A stretch of DNA of 64,000 bases from Alphaproteobacteria bacterium (GCA_019247845.1 JAFBAL010000038.1:122263-186262); one strand, 5' to 3'. Shown: positions 44,245 to 53,066, numbered from the stretch's first letter. Numbers and translations: made by a program. The notes: generated from the letters alone by a model not told the origin.

Positions 44245-44492
44245 AGCATGCAGGCCCCGACGCGCTCGCCAGGCTCGAGCCGTTCCTGAAGCAGGTGCGC
44301 CGCCGCGCTTTGAAGGAAAAGGCGCGCGGCGCCTTCTATCGCGGCAGGCGCGGCTTCCTGCACTTCCACGAGCACGGGCCCGAGCTTTTCGCCGACCTCA
44401 AGACCGGCGAAGAATTCGAGCGCTTCCCGGCAAGCACTGCCGCCGACCGCAAGGCGCTGCTCGCGCGGCTCGACGCCTTGCTGAACACTTAA
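44241..44492 (+). CDS. Small protein of the flavoprotein/GcvT operon
   Basis: The 83-residue product reads KHAGPDALARLEPFLKQVRR, LKEKARGAFYRGRRGFLHFHE, DLKTGEEFERFPASTAADRK (in parts). It is compact and mixed alpha/beta. It has three His and two Phe in FLHFHEH, which could bind a metal or a cofactor, but no known motif. The start overlaps the GcvT stop (ATGA), making it the fourth coupled gene. Related small proteins are seen as hypothetical proteins in other alphaproteobacteria. Confidence 0.7.
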   Translation: MKHAGPDALARLEPFLKQVRRRALKEKARGAFYRGRRGFLHFHEHGPELFADLKTGEEFERFPASTAADRKALLARLDALLNT

Positions 44493-44529
44493 GTTGCGCT
44501 CCCGCGCCGCCCATGGTTAAGGCCAAGCG

Positions 44530-45066
44530 ATGTTCGATCCGGATACCGAGCTGGTGAAGCGGGCCGGTCAGGGCGACCGCGCCGCGGCGCAGGCCCTGAT
44601 GGCGCGGCATCTGCCCAAGATGATGACGCTCGCGCGCCGGATGCTGGGCCGCCAGGCCGAGGCCGAGGACGCCGTGCAGGACGCTTTCCTGAAGCTCTGG
44701 ACCCACGCCGCGCGCTGGGAGCCGGGAAAGGCGAAGTTCGAGACCTGGCTCTACCGGGTGACGATGAACAAGTGCTACGACCGCCTGCGCAAGCGGCCGG
44801 GCGCCTCGCTCGACGAGGCGGCGGAGGTCGTCGATCCCACGCCGGCCGCCGACGCGGTTCTGGCCAACGCCGAGCTGGGGGGTGAGATCGAGGCCGCGCT
44901 GCAGGCGCTGCCCGAGCGCCAGCGGGCGGCGCTCCTGCTCTGCCACCACCAGGAAATGGGCAATATCGAAGCGGCGGAAGTTCTGGGCGTGAGCGTTGAA
45001 GCATTGGAGTCCCTGCTGGCCAGGGGCCGCAGGACGCTCCGGGCCCGGCTCGGGCACCTGAAGTAA
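44530..45066 (+). CDS. ECF-type RNA polymerase sigma factor
   Basis: This 178-residue sigma-70 family member has region 2 (RMLGRQAEAEDAVQDAFLKLW, WLYRVTMNKCYDRLRKR) and region 4 (LQALPERQRAALLLCHHQEM, AAEVLGVSVEALESLLARGR). It is the extracytoplasmic-function type. A TM protein and a periplasmic sensor-like protein follow, which together resemble the CnrYXH/NccYXH metal-response circuit. The gene follows the flavoprotein operon by 37 bases. Confidence 0.9.
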   Translation: MFDPDTELVKRAGQGDRAAAQALMARHLPKMMTLARRMLGRQAEAEDAVQDAFLKLWTHAARWEPGKAKFETWLYRVTMNKCYDRLRKRPGASLDEAAEVVDPTPAADAVLANAELGGEIEAALQALPERQRAALLLCHHQEMGNIEAAEVLGVSVEALESLLARGRRTLRARLGHLK

Positions 45067-45084
45067 TAAGAGGGGAAACGGGGA

Positions 45085-45396
45085 ATGGATGACGACGCGA
45101 TGTGGGCCGAGGCCCTTTTGAAGGATTTGCCCGGCGTGCCGGCCCCGGCGGCGCTGGAGCGGCGCATCCTGGCCGATTTCGACCGCGTCGCAGCACGCCG
45201 CCGCGGCTGGTTCGCGAGCCTGAGCGGGATGGTGTGGCCGGGCGCGCCGGCCTGGCAGCCCGCCGCCGTGCTTGCCGCGGCGCTCGTCGTCGGCATCGTC
45301 GCGGGCAGCGCCGTGCCGCTCGAGGATACGACCGAGCAGGCCGCCACCATCGCGCTCGACGCGCCGCCCAGCTTCGACCTCGGGGAGGCGTCGTGA
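45085..45396 (+). CDS. Small single-TM protein, likely anti-sigma factor
   Basis: The 103-residue protein has a cytosolic N-terminal part with PAALERRILADFDRVAARRR, one membrane segment (about 52-74) and a short periplasmic tail. Position right after an ECF sigma gene and the membrane topology suggest an anti-sigma factor of the CnrY type. No zinc-binding HxxxCxxC is present. Its stop overlaps the start of the next gene (GTGA). Confidence 0.72.
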   Translation: MDDDAMWAEALLKDLPGVPAPAALERRILADFDRVAARRRGWFASLSGMVWPGAPAWQPAAVLAAALVVGIVAGSAVPLEDTTEQAATIALDAPPSFDLGEAS

Positions 45397-45887
45397 GCGA
45401 TCCGCTCGCCGCAGCGCCCGACACCCCGCGTCGCGGACCCGGCGTGCTGCTCATCGTCTCGCTCGCGTTCAACGTCGCGCTGATCGGGCTGACCGCGATC
45501 ATGTGGTTGCGCTTGGTCCCGCCGCCGCCGCACGAGCACGACGCGCGCGGGCTGAACCCCATGGCGCTGATGCGCATGGTCCCGGCCGAGCAGGACAGGA
45601 TCCAGGCCGTGATGGACAGGCACCACGCCCGGATCCGCGAGCTGCACCAGCACGCGATGCAGGCGCGCCGCGAGCTGTTCGGCGTCATCGCGGCCAAGGA
45701 CTTCGACCGCGCCGCCTTCGACAAGGCCATGGCCGAGGTGCAGAGCGCCGACAGCGCCTTCGAGGCCGAGTCCGCGACGGTGACGGCGGAGAGCGTCGAG
45801 CTGCTCACGCCCGAAGAGCGCCAGAGCGTCGCCGAGCAGGTGCGCAAGCCGCGCGGCTGGCTGCGGAAGATGTTCCGGCGGCCTTGA
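45393..45887 (+). CDS. Periplasmic CpxP/ZraP/CnrX-like sensor protein
   Basis: This 164-residue protein, with a GTG start overlapping the previous stop, has one N-terminal membrane segment (about 18-38). Its periplasmic helical part carries a metal-like cluster PPPPHEHDARGLNP, then RHHARIRELHQHAMQARREL (quoted in part). The LTPEERQSVAEQVRK end is typical of the Spy/ZraP/heavy-metal-resistance family. With the preceding genes it completes a sigma/anti-sigma/sensor trio. Metal specificity is unknown. Confidence 0.78.
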   Translation: MSDPLAAAPDTPRRGPGVLLIVSLAFNVALIGLTAIMWLRLVPPPPHEHDARGLNPMALMRMVPAEQDRIQAVMDRHHARIRELHQHAMQARRELFGVIAAKDFDRAAFDKAMAEVQSADSAFEAESATVTAESVELLTPEERQSVAEQVRKPRGWLRKMFRRP

Positions 45888-45896
45888 GCTTTGGTT

Positions 45897-45985
45897 TGTC
45901 ACGGCCCGCGAATGCGGGCCGCCCAGCTGGGTTCTGCACCACATCGCCGCGTCACCTGAGTGGCCCGCATTCGCGGGCTATGACA
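45897..45985. repeat. Palindromic repeat, copy A
   Basis: The 89-bp element starts TGTCACGGCCCGCGAATGCGGG and ends with the near complement GGCCCGCATTCGCGGGCTATGACA. It contains CCCAGCTGGGTTCTGCAC near the left and TCACCTGAGTGGCCCGC near the right. The same blocks recur in opposite orientation at 48588-48753, so the two copies flank the polyamine-binding-protein and glutamine-synthetase genes as inverted repeats. Confidence 0.7.
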
Positions 45986-46001
45986 TCAAGAAGCGCGCGC
46001 C

Positions 46002-47084
46002 CTACAGCCCCGCCCTGATCTCCGTCCAGGCGCTCACCACCTCTTCCTTGTTCTTCAGCCGCTTCTGGAAGATGCCGGATTTGAGCATCGTCTCCATGTC
46101 GCGGTCGAGGCCCTGGCGGATGAAGATCTCGTCGGGCTCGCGGACGAGGGCGCCTTCGTTGGCGGGCTCGTCGCCGATCTCCTCGATCGTGTAGATCGCG
46201 CCTTCGTCGCCGATCATCGAGTCGATCAGCGCGGTCGCCTTCTCCACGCTCGACGGGTTCTTGTGCATGGTGAGCCCGCAGACATAGGTGAACATGCCGC
46301 CGGGCGGGTTCATGAACGCGACCGGCTTGTTCTCGCGCTTGAGCGACGAATAGACGATGCGCCAGGTCATCGCGGCGACGATCTCGCCCGAGGCGAGCCC
46401 CTGCACCAGCGCGGAATCGTCGCTCGTGATCGTGCGCGTCTGCGGCACCAGCTCGCGCAGCTTCGCCTGCACGTGTTCCCATTGCGCGGGCGTCATGTGA
46501 TAGGCGTCGATGCCGATCATATGGGCCACGAACGGCACGGTGTCGTCGACGCCTTCGAGCACGCTGACGCGGCCCTTGTATTTGGGATCGAACAGGATGT
46601 TCCAGCTCGGATGCTGCACGTATTCCGGCGCCAGGTCGGTGCGGAAGGTGATCGAGGTGTTGCCCCAGTAGTGCGGCACGAACCACACTTTTCCATGGCC
46701 CGCGTCGATGCCGGGCAGGTTGCGCAAGGTGGGCGAGATCTTGTCCCAGTTCTTGAGCTTCTTCGTGTCGATCGGCTCGAGCAGCCCCGCCTCCTGCCAG
46801 CGCGGGAACTCGTAATAGCACGGCCCCATCACGTCGGGGGTGAAGCCGGCGCGCATCTTGGCGAAGGCTTCGTCCTCGTCGGCGAAGATGGTGATCTTGG
46901 GCGGCTCTTTATATTTGCGCTCGTATTCGTGCAGAAAGGGCGGGTTCATGTAGTCCTCCCACTGGAAGAGGACGAGCTGGCCGGGATGCGGCGCGTCGGC
47001 GCTGGAATGGGTGGGCTTGAGGAACCAGATCGCGGCGGCCAGCGCCACAACCACCGAGACCACCAACAAAATCAGCCTTTTCAT
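46002..47084 (-). CDS. PotD/PotF-like polyamine-binding protein
   Basis: This 360-residue ABC transporter solute-binding protein has a signal anchor (MKRLILLVVSVVVALAAAIW), then LVLFQWEDYMNPPFLHEYER, the start expected of the spermidine/putrescine family. PDVMGPCYYEFPRWQEAGLLEPID and VPHYWGNTSITFRT give the ligand cleft. No membrane or ATPase subunit is adjacent, so it is an orphan or acts with a system encoded elsewhere. It is divergent from a PuuA-like synthetase with 78 bases between starts. Confidence 0.85.
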   Translation of the reverse strand: MKRLILLVVSVVVALAAAIWFLKPTHSSADAPHPGQLVLFQWEDYMNPPFLHEYERKYKEPPKITIFADEDEAFAKMRAGFTPDVMGPCYYEFPRWQEAGLLEPIDTKKLKNWDKISPTLRNLPGIDAGHGKVWFVPHYWGNTSITFRTDLAPEYVQHPSWNILFDPKYKGRVSVLEGVDDTVPFVAHMIGIDAYHMTPAQWEHVQAKLRELVPQTRTITSDDSALVQGLASGEIVAAMTWRIVYSSLKRENKPVAFMNPPGGMFTYVCGLTMHKNPSSVEKATALIDSMIGDEGAIYTIEEIGDEPANEGALVREPDEIFIRQGLDRDMETMLKSGIFQKRLKNKEEVVSAWTEIRAGL

Positions 47085-47162
47085 AGGGTTGGAACCTAGT
47101 GTTTGCCATCCAAGGGCGCAATCGTGGTAAGCAATGGGGGATACTCCTATGATCCCGTCATC

Positions 47163-48563
47163 ATGAACAAGCCCACGCCTGCCCCTTCTTTCGCGCGCCC
47201 CGCCTTCGTGGACGAGGCCCGCCAGACGCTCGATGCCCTGGTCAAGGCGCATCCCGACATCGCCTTCGTCGATGCGATGATCGCCGACATCTGCGGCACC
47301 CTGCGCGGCAAGCGGCTGCCGGTGCGCGGAACGGGACACCTGTTCGAGTCGGGCATGCAGATCCCGCAGTCGATCTACATGATGGATGCGAGCGGCGAGA
47401 TGGTGAACCCGTTCGGCCGCGGCTTCGGCGACGGCGATCCCGACGGCACCGCCTGGCCGATCCCGGAGACCATCAGCCGGGTGTGGGGCGAAGAGCCGCC
47501 GCGCGCCCAGATGCTCACCACCTTGCGCGATCCGTCGGGCACGGTGCATCCGGCCGAGCCGCGCGCGGCGCTGGAGCGCGTGCTCGAGCGCTTCGCCGAG
47601 TTGAAGCTCCGTCCCGTCGCCGCCTTGGAGCTCGAGTTCTACCTGATCGACAAGGAGCGCGGCGAGAACGGCCAGCCGCAGCCGCCCATCGATCCGGCCA
47701 GCGGCAAGCGCGAGAGCACCAATTCGGTCTATGGCATCGACGATCTCGACCGCTATGGCGTCTTCACCCGCGCGCTCACCGAAGCGGCGGCGGTGCAGGG
47801 CCTGCCGCTGAGCGCGGTCAGCTCGGAATACGCGCCCGGCCAGTTCGAGGCCAACCTGAAGCACCAGGAAGACGCGATCCGCGCCGCCGATCATTGCGTC
47901 TTCCTGAAGCAGGTCATCACCGCGGCCGCGAAGCATGCGGGCTTCGATGCCACCTTCATGGCCAAGCCCTATCCGGACCGCGCGGGCACGGGACTGCACG
48001 TGCACGTCAGCGTGCTGGACGAGCAGGGCCGCAACATCTTCGACGACGGCAGCGAGCACGGCTCGGACCAGCTGCGCCACGCTATCGGCGGCATGCAGAA
48101 GCTGATGCCGGGCTCGATGGCGCTGTTCGCGCCGTCGATCAATTCCTATCGCCGCTTCCAGCCCGACATGTTCGCGCCGGTGAACCGCCGCTGGGGCCAC
48201 AACAACCGCTCGGTCGGCTTGCGCATCCCGATGAGCCCGGGCGTTGCGCGCCGCGTCGAGCACCGCGTCGCCGGCGCCGACGCCAATCCGTACCTGACGC
48301 TGGCGGGCGTGCTCGCGGGCCTGCACTACGGGTTGATGAACAGGGTCGATCCGGGCGCGAAGGCGGAGGGCAACGTCTCGCGCGAGCCCGACCTGGCGCT
48401 GCCGTTCAACCTGCTCGACGCGATCGAGAAGCTGGAGAGCGAAAGCGCCATCGGCGATTACCTGGGCGCCGAGACCGTCGCGTTCTATGCCGAGACCAAG
48501 CGGCTCGAGCACAAGCGCTTCGCCAAGATCATCTCGGCCGCGGAATACAGCTGGTATCTGTGA
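47163..48563 (+). CDS. Glutamine-synthetase-family enzyme, gamma-glutamylpolyamine synthetase-like
   Basis: The 466 residues have a catalytic domain with LEFYLIDKER, SSEYAPGQFEANLKH (metal ligands E and the Gln/Glu of the active site), KPYPDRAGTGLHVHVSV and NRSVGLRIP. It matches PuuA and related ligases that glutamylate putrescine or other amines. Placement opposite a polyamine-binding protein supports that. The start MNKPTPAPSF at 47163 follows the family; an upstream frame adds 20 residues. Confidence 0.87.
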   Translation: MNKPTPAPSFARPAFVDEARQTLDALVKAHPDIAFVDAMIADICGTLRGKRLPVRGTGHLFESGMQIPQSIYMMDASGEMVNPFGRGFGDGDPDGTAWPIPETISRVWGEEPPRAQMLTTLRDPSGTVHPAEPRAALERVLERFAELKLRPVAALELEFYLIDKERGENGQPQPPIDPASGKRESTNSVYGIDDLDRYGVFTRALTEAAAVQGLPLSAVSSEYAPGQFEANLKHQEDAIRAADHCVFLKQVITAAAKHAGFDATFMAKPYPDRAGTGLHVHVSVLDEQGRNIFDDGSEHGSDQLRHAIGGMQKLMPGSMALFAPSINSYRRFQPDMFAPVNRRWGHNNRSVGLRIPMSPGVARRVEHRVAGADANPYLTLAGVLAGLHYGLMNRVDPGAKAEGNVSREPDLALPFNLLDAIEKLESESAIGDYLGAETVAFYAETKRLEHKRFAKIISAAEYSWYL

Positions 48564-48587
48564 GGCCGCTCGACGCTTGGAAATAGA

Positions 48588-48753
48588 TGTCATGGCCCGC
48601 GAATGCGGGCCACCCAGGTGAAGTCCGCGAGACCTTGCAAGCCTTCGCTTTGACCTTGCGTATTGCGCAGCGTCGTGCAGAACCCAGCTGGGTGGCCCGC
48701 AGGAGTTTACGCTTCGATCGCGCTTCGCGCGGATCGGGGCGCGGGCCATGACA
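48588..48753. repeat. Palindromic repeat, copy B (inverted relative to copy A)
   Basis: It begins TGTCATGGCCCGCGAATGCGGG and ends GCGCGGGCCATGACA, so the outer arms pair. Read on the minus strand it carries CCCAGCTGGGTTCTGCAC and TCACCTGGGTGGCCCGCATTCG in the same order as copy A. It is longer by about 77 bases, holding extra sequence between the shared blocks. It fills the 195-base gap between the glutamine-synthetase-like gene and the convergent kinase gene; no gene is present there. Confidence 0.68.
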
Positions 48754-48758
48754 GGTGG

Positions 48759-50273
48759 TCAGGCCGCTTTCGGCAGGCGCAATTCGGTCTTCGTGCCTTG
48801 GCCTTGCGACGAAGCGAGCGTGAGCGCGCCGCCGGTGCGCCGCGCGAGCTGCACCGCGATGGCGAGGCCGAGCCCCTGGCCGGTCTGCCCGCCCTGGCGG
48901 TCGAAGCGGCGGAACGCGTTGCCCGCGCCCTTGGCTTCTTCCGGCTTGAAGCCGGGACCGGTGTCGGCGACCTGGACAGCGACCGCGCCTTCTTCGGCGG
49001 TGAGGCTCACGCGCACGCGGCCGCCTTCGGGCGTGAAGGCCAGCGCGTTGGCGATGAGGCAGGAGAGTATCCGCTTCACCGCATTGGCGTCGGCGCACAC
49101 CGGCGCGGGCGCGTGGGCCACGAAGTCGAGGCCGATGCGGCGTGAAAAGGCGCGGCCGACCTGCTCGTCGACGAGCGTGCCGGCGAGCTCGGCGAGGTCG
49201 AAGGTGCTCAGGCGCACCGGATAGCGGCCGGCTTCGAGGTTCGCATATTCCAGGATGTCGCCGATCTTGCCGTGCAGTCCGCGCCCTGCCGTGCCGATGT
49301 CGTGCGCGTATTCGACATATTTCGCGTGGCCCGCGGGGCCGAACATCTGCCCCTCGATGATCTCCGAGAAGCCGATCACGGCGTTCAGGGGCGTGCGCAA
49401 TTCATGACTCATATGGGCGATGAACTCGGCCTTGGAGCGCTGGGCCTCGACCGCCTCGCGCTCGGCCTGGGCCAGGCGCACCAGCAGCTGCGCATCGGCG
49501 GGACGCGCCTTCAGGCTTTCGGCGCGCCGGCGGCGCTCGAACTCGCCGACGAAGATCGAGGCGAGCCACGCGCCGACCAACGCGGGTCCCAGGATCACGA
49601 ACAGATAGAGCGGCAGCGAGCCGGTCCAGGCGGCGAGCGCGCCGTCGTCGTCGGGCGTGACCGAGACCGTCACGGGCCAGCCGTGCGCGCGCGCCTGGAT
49701 CGTGCCACCGCCGGCGCCGAGCAGCGGCAAGCCGTTCGCCACGGTCAGGCCGGCGCGCTCGAGCATGCCTGCCGGCGCGAGCACGTGCGCATCGAACGCC
49801 ACCGCCACGACATACGAGCCATAGGCCGAGACCGTCGTGGCGAGCCCGTCGCTGCCGATCAGGATACGCTGTCCGCGCGCGGCCGCGACGACCTCGCGCG
49901 GCAGGCGCACGAAGGCGTTGGCGCCGGTCAAGGTCGAAACCGCGGTGCCGTCCGGCCCATAGACCGCGATGTTGCGCACGCCGTCCGGCGCGGCGGTCAG
50001 CCTTCCTTCGGCGAAGGCGCGGCCTTGGCGCTCCATGCGGTCGAGCGCGGCGGAGACCACCGCCGCCAGGTCGCGGGCGCGGCGCTGCTCGAAGACGCTC
50101 GCCTGGTTCAGCGCATGGACGCGGTCGAAGCGCATCGACAGCGCCGCGGCCGCGGCGAAGCTGCCGCAGATCAGGATCAGCGAGATCACGACCGTCGCGC
50201 GCACATGGCGCGAGGCGAAGCGCGCCGTCCTTGCGATGCCCAAAGGCCAGGTGGCCGCGATACTCAGAGCCAT
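48759..50273 (-). CDS. Membrane sensor histidine kinase
   Basis: This 504-residue kinase has two membrane segments (about 28-50 and 218-242) around a periplasmic sensing domain. The DHp box EFIAHMSHELRTPLNAVIGF holds the phosphoacceptor His (about 297), and the HATPase motifs are IANALAF, DTGPGF and GQGLGLAIA. Resemblance to alphaproteobacterial PleC/DivJ-like kinases is general only. No response regulator is adjacent. A palindrome rich in GANTC lies just upstream of its start. Confidence 0.87.
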   Translation of the reverse strand: MALSIAATWPLGIARTARFASRHVRATVVISLILICGSFAAAAALSMRFDRVHALNQASVFEQRRARDLAAVVSAALDRMERQGRAFAEGRLTAAPDGVRNIAVYGPDGTAVSTLTGANAFVRLPREVVAAARGQRILIGSDGLATTVSAYGSYVVAVAFDAHVLAPAGMLERAGLTVANGLPLLGAGGGTIQARAHGWPVTVSVTPDDDGALAAWTGSLPLYLFVILGPALVGAWLASIFVGEFERRRRAESLKARPADAQLLVRLAQAEREAVEAQRSKAEFIAHMSHELRTPLNAVIGFSEIIEGQMFGPAGHAKYVEYAHDIGTAGRGLHGKIGDILEYANLEAGRYPVRLSTFDLAELAGTLVDEQVGRAFSRRIGLDFVAHAPAPVCADANAVKRILSCLIANALAFTPEGGRVRVSLTAEEGAVAVQVADTGPGFKPEEAKGAGNAFRRFDRQGGQTGQGLGLAIAVQLARRTGGALTLASSQGQGTKTELRLPKAA

Positions 50274-50280
50274 CCCCCAA

Positions 50281-50310
50281 CTGATTCGCTCCTACGATTA
50301 TGCGAATCAG
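50281..50310. promoter_or_regulatory. GANTC-bearing palindrome at the kinase start
   Basis: CTGATTCG (50281-50288) and CGAATCAG (50303-50310) are perfect 8-base arms 14 bases apart, starting eight bases before the kinase start codon. GANTC sites fall at 50283, 50304 and 50312. The right arm and its flank, TATGCGAATCAG-CGA, recur upstream of ftsB at 62522-62550. GATTCG resembles the methylated site bound by GcrA in Caulobacter. Confidence 0.5.
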
Positions 50311-50412
50311 CGAGTCGCTGTCATTAACGAATTGCGAGAGGGGGCGTTAAGAATTGCCCCCGTGAATCCGGAGACGCCCATCGCCGCGCGATGGGCGCCG
50401 AAGGATGACAAG

Positions 50413-53013
50413 CTATCCCAGCATCTTGCTCGCCACCTCGAACAGGTTGGGCGACAGGCCCGAGACCTTCAGCGTCTCCTCCAGCTGCGCGCGCATCATC
50501 GACTGGCGCCGGTCGTCGTAGCGGCGCCAGGCCTCGAAGGCGGCGGCCATGCGCGAGGCGACCTGCGGGTTGATGGCGTCGAGCCCGCGGATCGTCTCGC
50601 CGACCAGCGCATAGCCCTTGCCGTCCGCGGCGTGGAAGCGGACGTGATTGCCCGAGAAGGCGCCGACCAGCGAGCGCACGCGGTTGGGGTTCCTGACGTC
50701 GTAGGCCGGATGCCTGGTCAGCGCGCGCACGCGCTCGACCGTGTCGGGTAGAGGCGAGCTCGCCTGCAGGCTCATCCATTTGTCGAGCACCAGCGGATCG
50801 TTCTTGAAGCGGTCGTGGAAATGCGCGAAGGCCGCGTCGCGCTTCTGCGAGGTCATGCGGATGAGGGCGCTCAACCCCGCGATCGCGTCGGTCATGTTGG
50901 TGGCGGCGCGGTAATGCGCGTCGGCCAGCGCGGCAGCCGCCTCGTCGTCGGCGGCGGTGAGATATCGCAGCAGCACGTTGCGCAGCGCGCGGCGCCCGGC
51001 CGACCCGGCGTCGGGCGAATAGGCGCTGGTCGTCGCCAGCTTGTCATAGAGCGCCTCGATGCGCGCGCCGTGCGTGGCGGCGATCGCGCGGATGAGCGCG
51101 GTGCGTGCCGCGTGGATCGCGTCCGGATCGGGCTTCGTCATCGCCTGCGCCATCTCGTTCTCGCTCGGCGGAGTCAGCATCTGCGCGGTGAAGGCGATGT
51201 CTTCCTCGGCGCGCGCCAGCACGCCGCCGATGGCCTCGATATGAACGGGATCGGGCTCGGCCTTGCCGGCCGCCATCTCCTTCAGCACCTCCGTCGCCAG
51301 CGCCTGGCCGGCTTCCCAGCGGTTGAAGGCATCGGCGTCGCGCGCCATCAGCTGGGCCCGCGCCTTGCGGCCGGCGGGCAGCTTGAACACCGCCGGCGCC
51401 GAGAAGCCGCGGCCGATGGAGAGCAGCGGCTCTTCGGCGACGTCGACGAAGACGAAGCGTGTCTCGGCCTCGGTCAGCTCCAGCACGCGCTCGTCGGGCC
51501 CGCGCGCGTTCTCGCCCTCGAGCGTCAGCGGGATCGCGCCGGCCTTGCCGACGAAGCCCAACCGGACCGGAATGTGCATCGGCTTCTTGGTCGGCTGGCC
51601 GGGCGTCGGCCCCAGGCTCTGCTTCAGGGTCAGCGCATAGGTTTTGGCGGCCGCGTCGTATTCGCCGCTCGCCTCGATCTCCGGCGTGCCGGACTGCGCG
51701 TACCACAGCCGGAACTGCGTCAGATCGCGGCCGCAGGCGTCCTCGAAGCACTTGACCCAGTCCTCGACGGTCGCGGCGGTTCCGTCATGTCGCTTGAAAT
51801 AGAGATCGGTCGCCTTGCGATAGCCCTCGGGCCCGACCAAGGCGCTCAGCATACGGATGACTTCCGAGCCCTTCTCGTAGACCGTGGCCGTATAGAAGTT
51901 GTCGATCGTGATGTAGCTCTGCGGCTGCACCGGATGGGCGAGCGGGCCCGCGTCCTCGACGAACTGGCGCGCGCGCAGCATCTTGACGTCCTGGATGCGG
52001 CAGACGCCGGCCGAGCGCATGTCGGCCGAAAAGCTCTGGTCGCGGAAGACGGTCAGGCCTTCCTTCAGCGAGAGCTGGAACCAGTCGCGGCAGGTGACGC
52101 GGTCGCCGGTCCAATTATGGAAATATTCGTGCGCCACGACGCTCTCGATGCGCGCATAGTCGTCGTCGGTGGCGGTCTCGGGCGAGGCGAGCAGCAGGCG
52201 GTCGTTGAAGATGTTGAGGCCCTTGTTCTCCATCGCGCCGAAATTAAACGCCGACACCGCCACGATCATGAAGATGTCGAGGTCGTATTCGCAGCCGTAT
52301 TTCTCCTCGTCCCAGCGCATGGCGCGCTTCAGCGCGTCCATCGCGTAAGCGACCTTGTCCTCGTTGCCGTGCTCGACATAGATGCGCAGGTCGACCGGCC
52401 GGCCCGAGCCGCGCGTGAAGCTGTCCTTCAGCACGCCCAGGTCGCCCGCCACCAGCGCGAAGAGGTAGCAGGGCTTGGGGAACGGATCGTTCCACACCGC
52501 GAAATGCCGGCCGCCCTCGAGATCGCCGCTGTCGACGAGGTTGCCGTTCGACAGCAGCACGGGATAGTCCGCTTTCGAGGCCTCGATGCGCGTGGTGTAG
52601 ACCGCGAGCACGTCGGGGCGGTCGAGGTAATAGGTGATGCGCCTGAAGCCCTCCGCCTCGCATTGCGTGCAGAAGATGCCCTTGGCGACGTAGAGGCCCT
52701 CGAGCGCGGTGTTGTTGGCGGGCGAGATCTCGGTGACGATCTCCAAGGTGAAGGCATCGGGCGTGCTGGCGATCGTCAGCGTCTCGTCGTCCTTCACGTG
52801 GTCCACGGCCGCGCCGTCGATCTTGACCGAGACCAGCTTCAGATGCTCGCCGTTCAGCACCAGCGGCGCATGGGCCAGGCGCGTCATCGTCATGACCGAG
52901 GTGACGCGCGTGGTTTGCGGATCGAGCGCGAAGGTGAGCCCCACTTCGGCGATCCTGTAGGCGGGCGGCTGGTAGTCCTTGAGCGCAATGGTGCGCGGCT
53001 CGTCGGTGCGCAT
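50413..53013 (-). CDS. pepN: Aminopeptidase N
   Basis: This 866-residue M1 zinc aminopeptidase removes N-terminal residues from peptides in protein turnover. GAMENKGLNIFND (about 256) is the exopeptidase motif and VVAHEYFHNWTGDRV (about 291-305) the zinc-binding HEXXH, with the downstream Glu in WFQLSLKEGLTVF. The remaining two-thirds are the barrel and superhelical C-terminal domains of the E. coli-like type. Its start at 53013 lies in a short tandem repeat (53021-53066). Confidence 0.95.
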   Translation of the reverse strand: MRTDEPRTIALKDYQPPAYRIAEVGLTFALDPQTTRVTSVMTMTRLAHAPLVLNGEHLKLVSVKIDGAAVDHVKDDETLTIASTPDAFTLEIVTEISPANNTALEGLYVAKGIFCTQCEAEGFRRITYYLDRPDVLAVYTTRIEASKADYPVLLSNGNLVDSGDLEGGRHFAVWNDPFPKPCYLFALVAGDLGVLKDSFTRGSGRPVDLRIYVEHGNEDKVAYAMDALKRAMRWDEEKYGCEYDLDIFMIVAVSAFNFGAMENKGLNIFNDRLLLASPETATDDDYARIESVVAHEYFHNWTGDRVTCRDWFQLSLKEGLTVFRDQSFSADMRSAGVCRIQDVKMLRARQFVEDAGPLAHPVQPQSYITIDNFYTATVYEKGSEVIRMLSALVGPEGYRKATDLYFKRHDGTAATVEDWVKCFEDACGRDLTQFRLWYAQSGTPEIEASGEYDAAAKTYALTLKQSLGPTPGQPTKKPMHIPVRLGFVGKAGAIPLTLEGENARGPDERVLELTEAETRFVFVDVAEEPLLSIGRGFSAPAVFKLPAGRKARAQLMARDADAFNRWEAGQALATEVLKEMAAGKAEPDPVHIEAIGGVLARAEEDIAFTAQMLTPPSENEMAQAMTKPDPDAIHAARTALIRAIAATHGARIEALYDKLATTSAYSPDAGSAGRRALRNVLLRYLTAADDEAAAALADAHYRAATNMTDAIAGLSALIRMTSQKRDAAFAHFHDRFKNDPLVLDKWMSLQASSPLPDTVERVRALTRHPAYDVRNPNRVRSLVGAFSGNHVRFHAADGKGYALVGETIRGLDAINPQVASRMAAAFEAWRRYDDRRQSMMRAQLEETLKVSGLSPNLFEVASKMLG

Positions 53014-53020
53014 GGTGATC

Positions 53021-53066
53021 CTCGTAAAAGTCGGGCCTCGTGAAAGTCGGGCTCGTGAAACCGGGG
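53021..53066. repeat. Short tandem repeat upstream of pepN
   Basis: Three near-identical units of about 16 bases, CTCGTAAAAGTCGGGC, CTCGTGAAAGTCGGG and CTCGTGAAACCGGGG, lie head to tail just before the pepN start. They include the likely ribosome-binding region, so copy number could affect expression. Confidence 0.55.

Noticed and set aside
46002..48749. A 915-codon minus-strand frame running from the PotD-like gene across the glutamine-synthetase-like gene
   Set aside because: The part over 47163-48563 is antisense to a protein with clear GS motifs. The real gene starts at MKRLILLVVS (47084).
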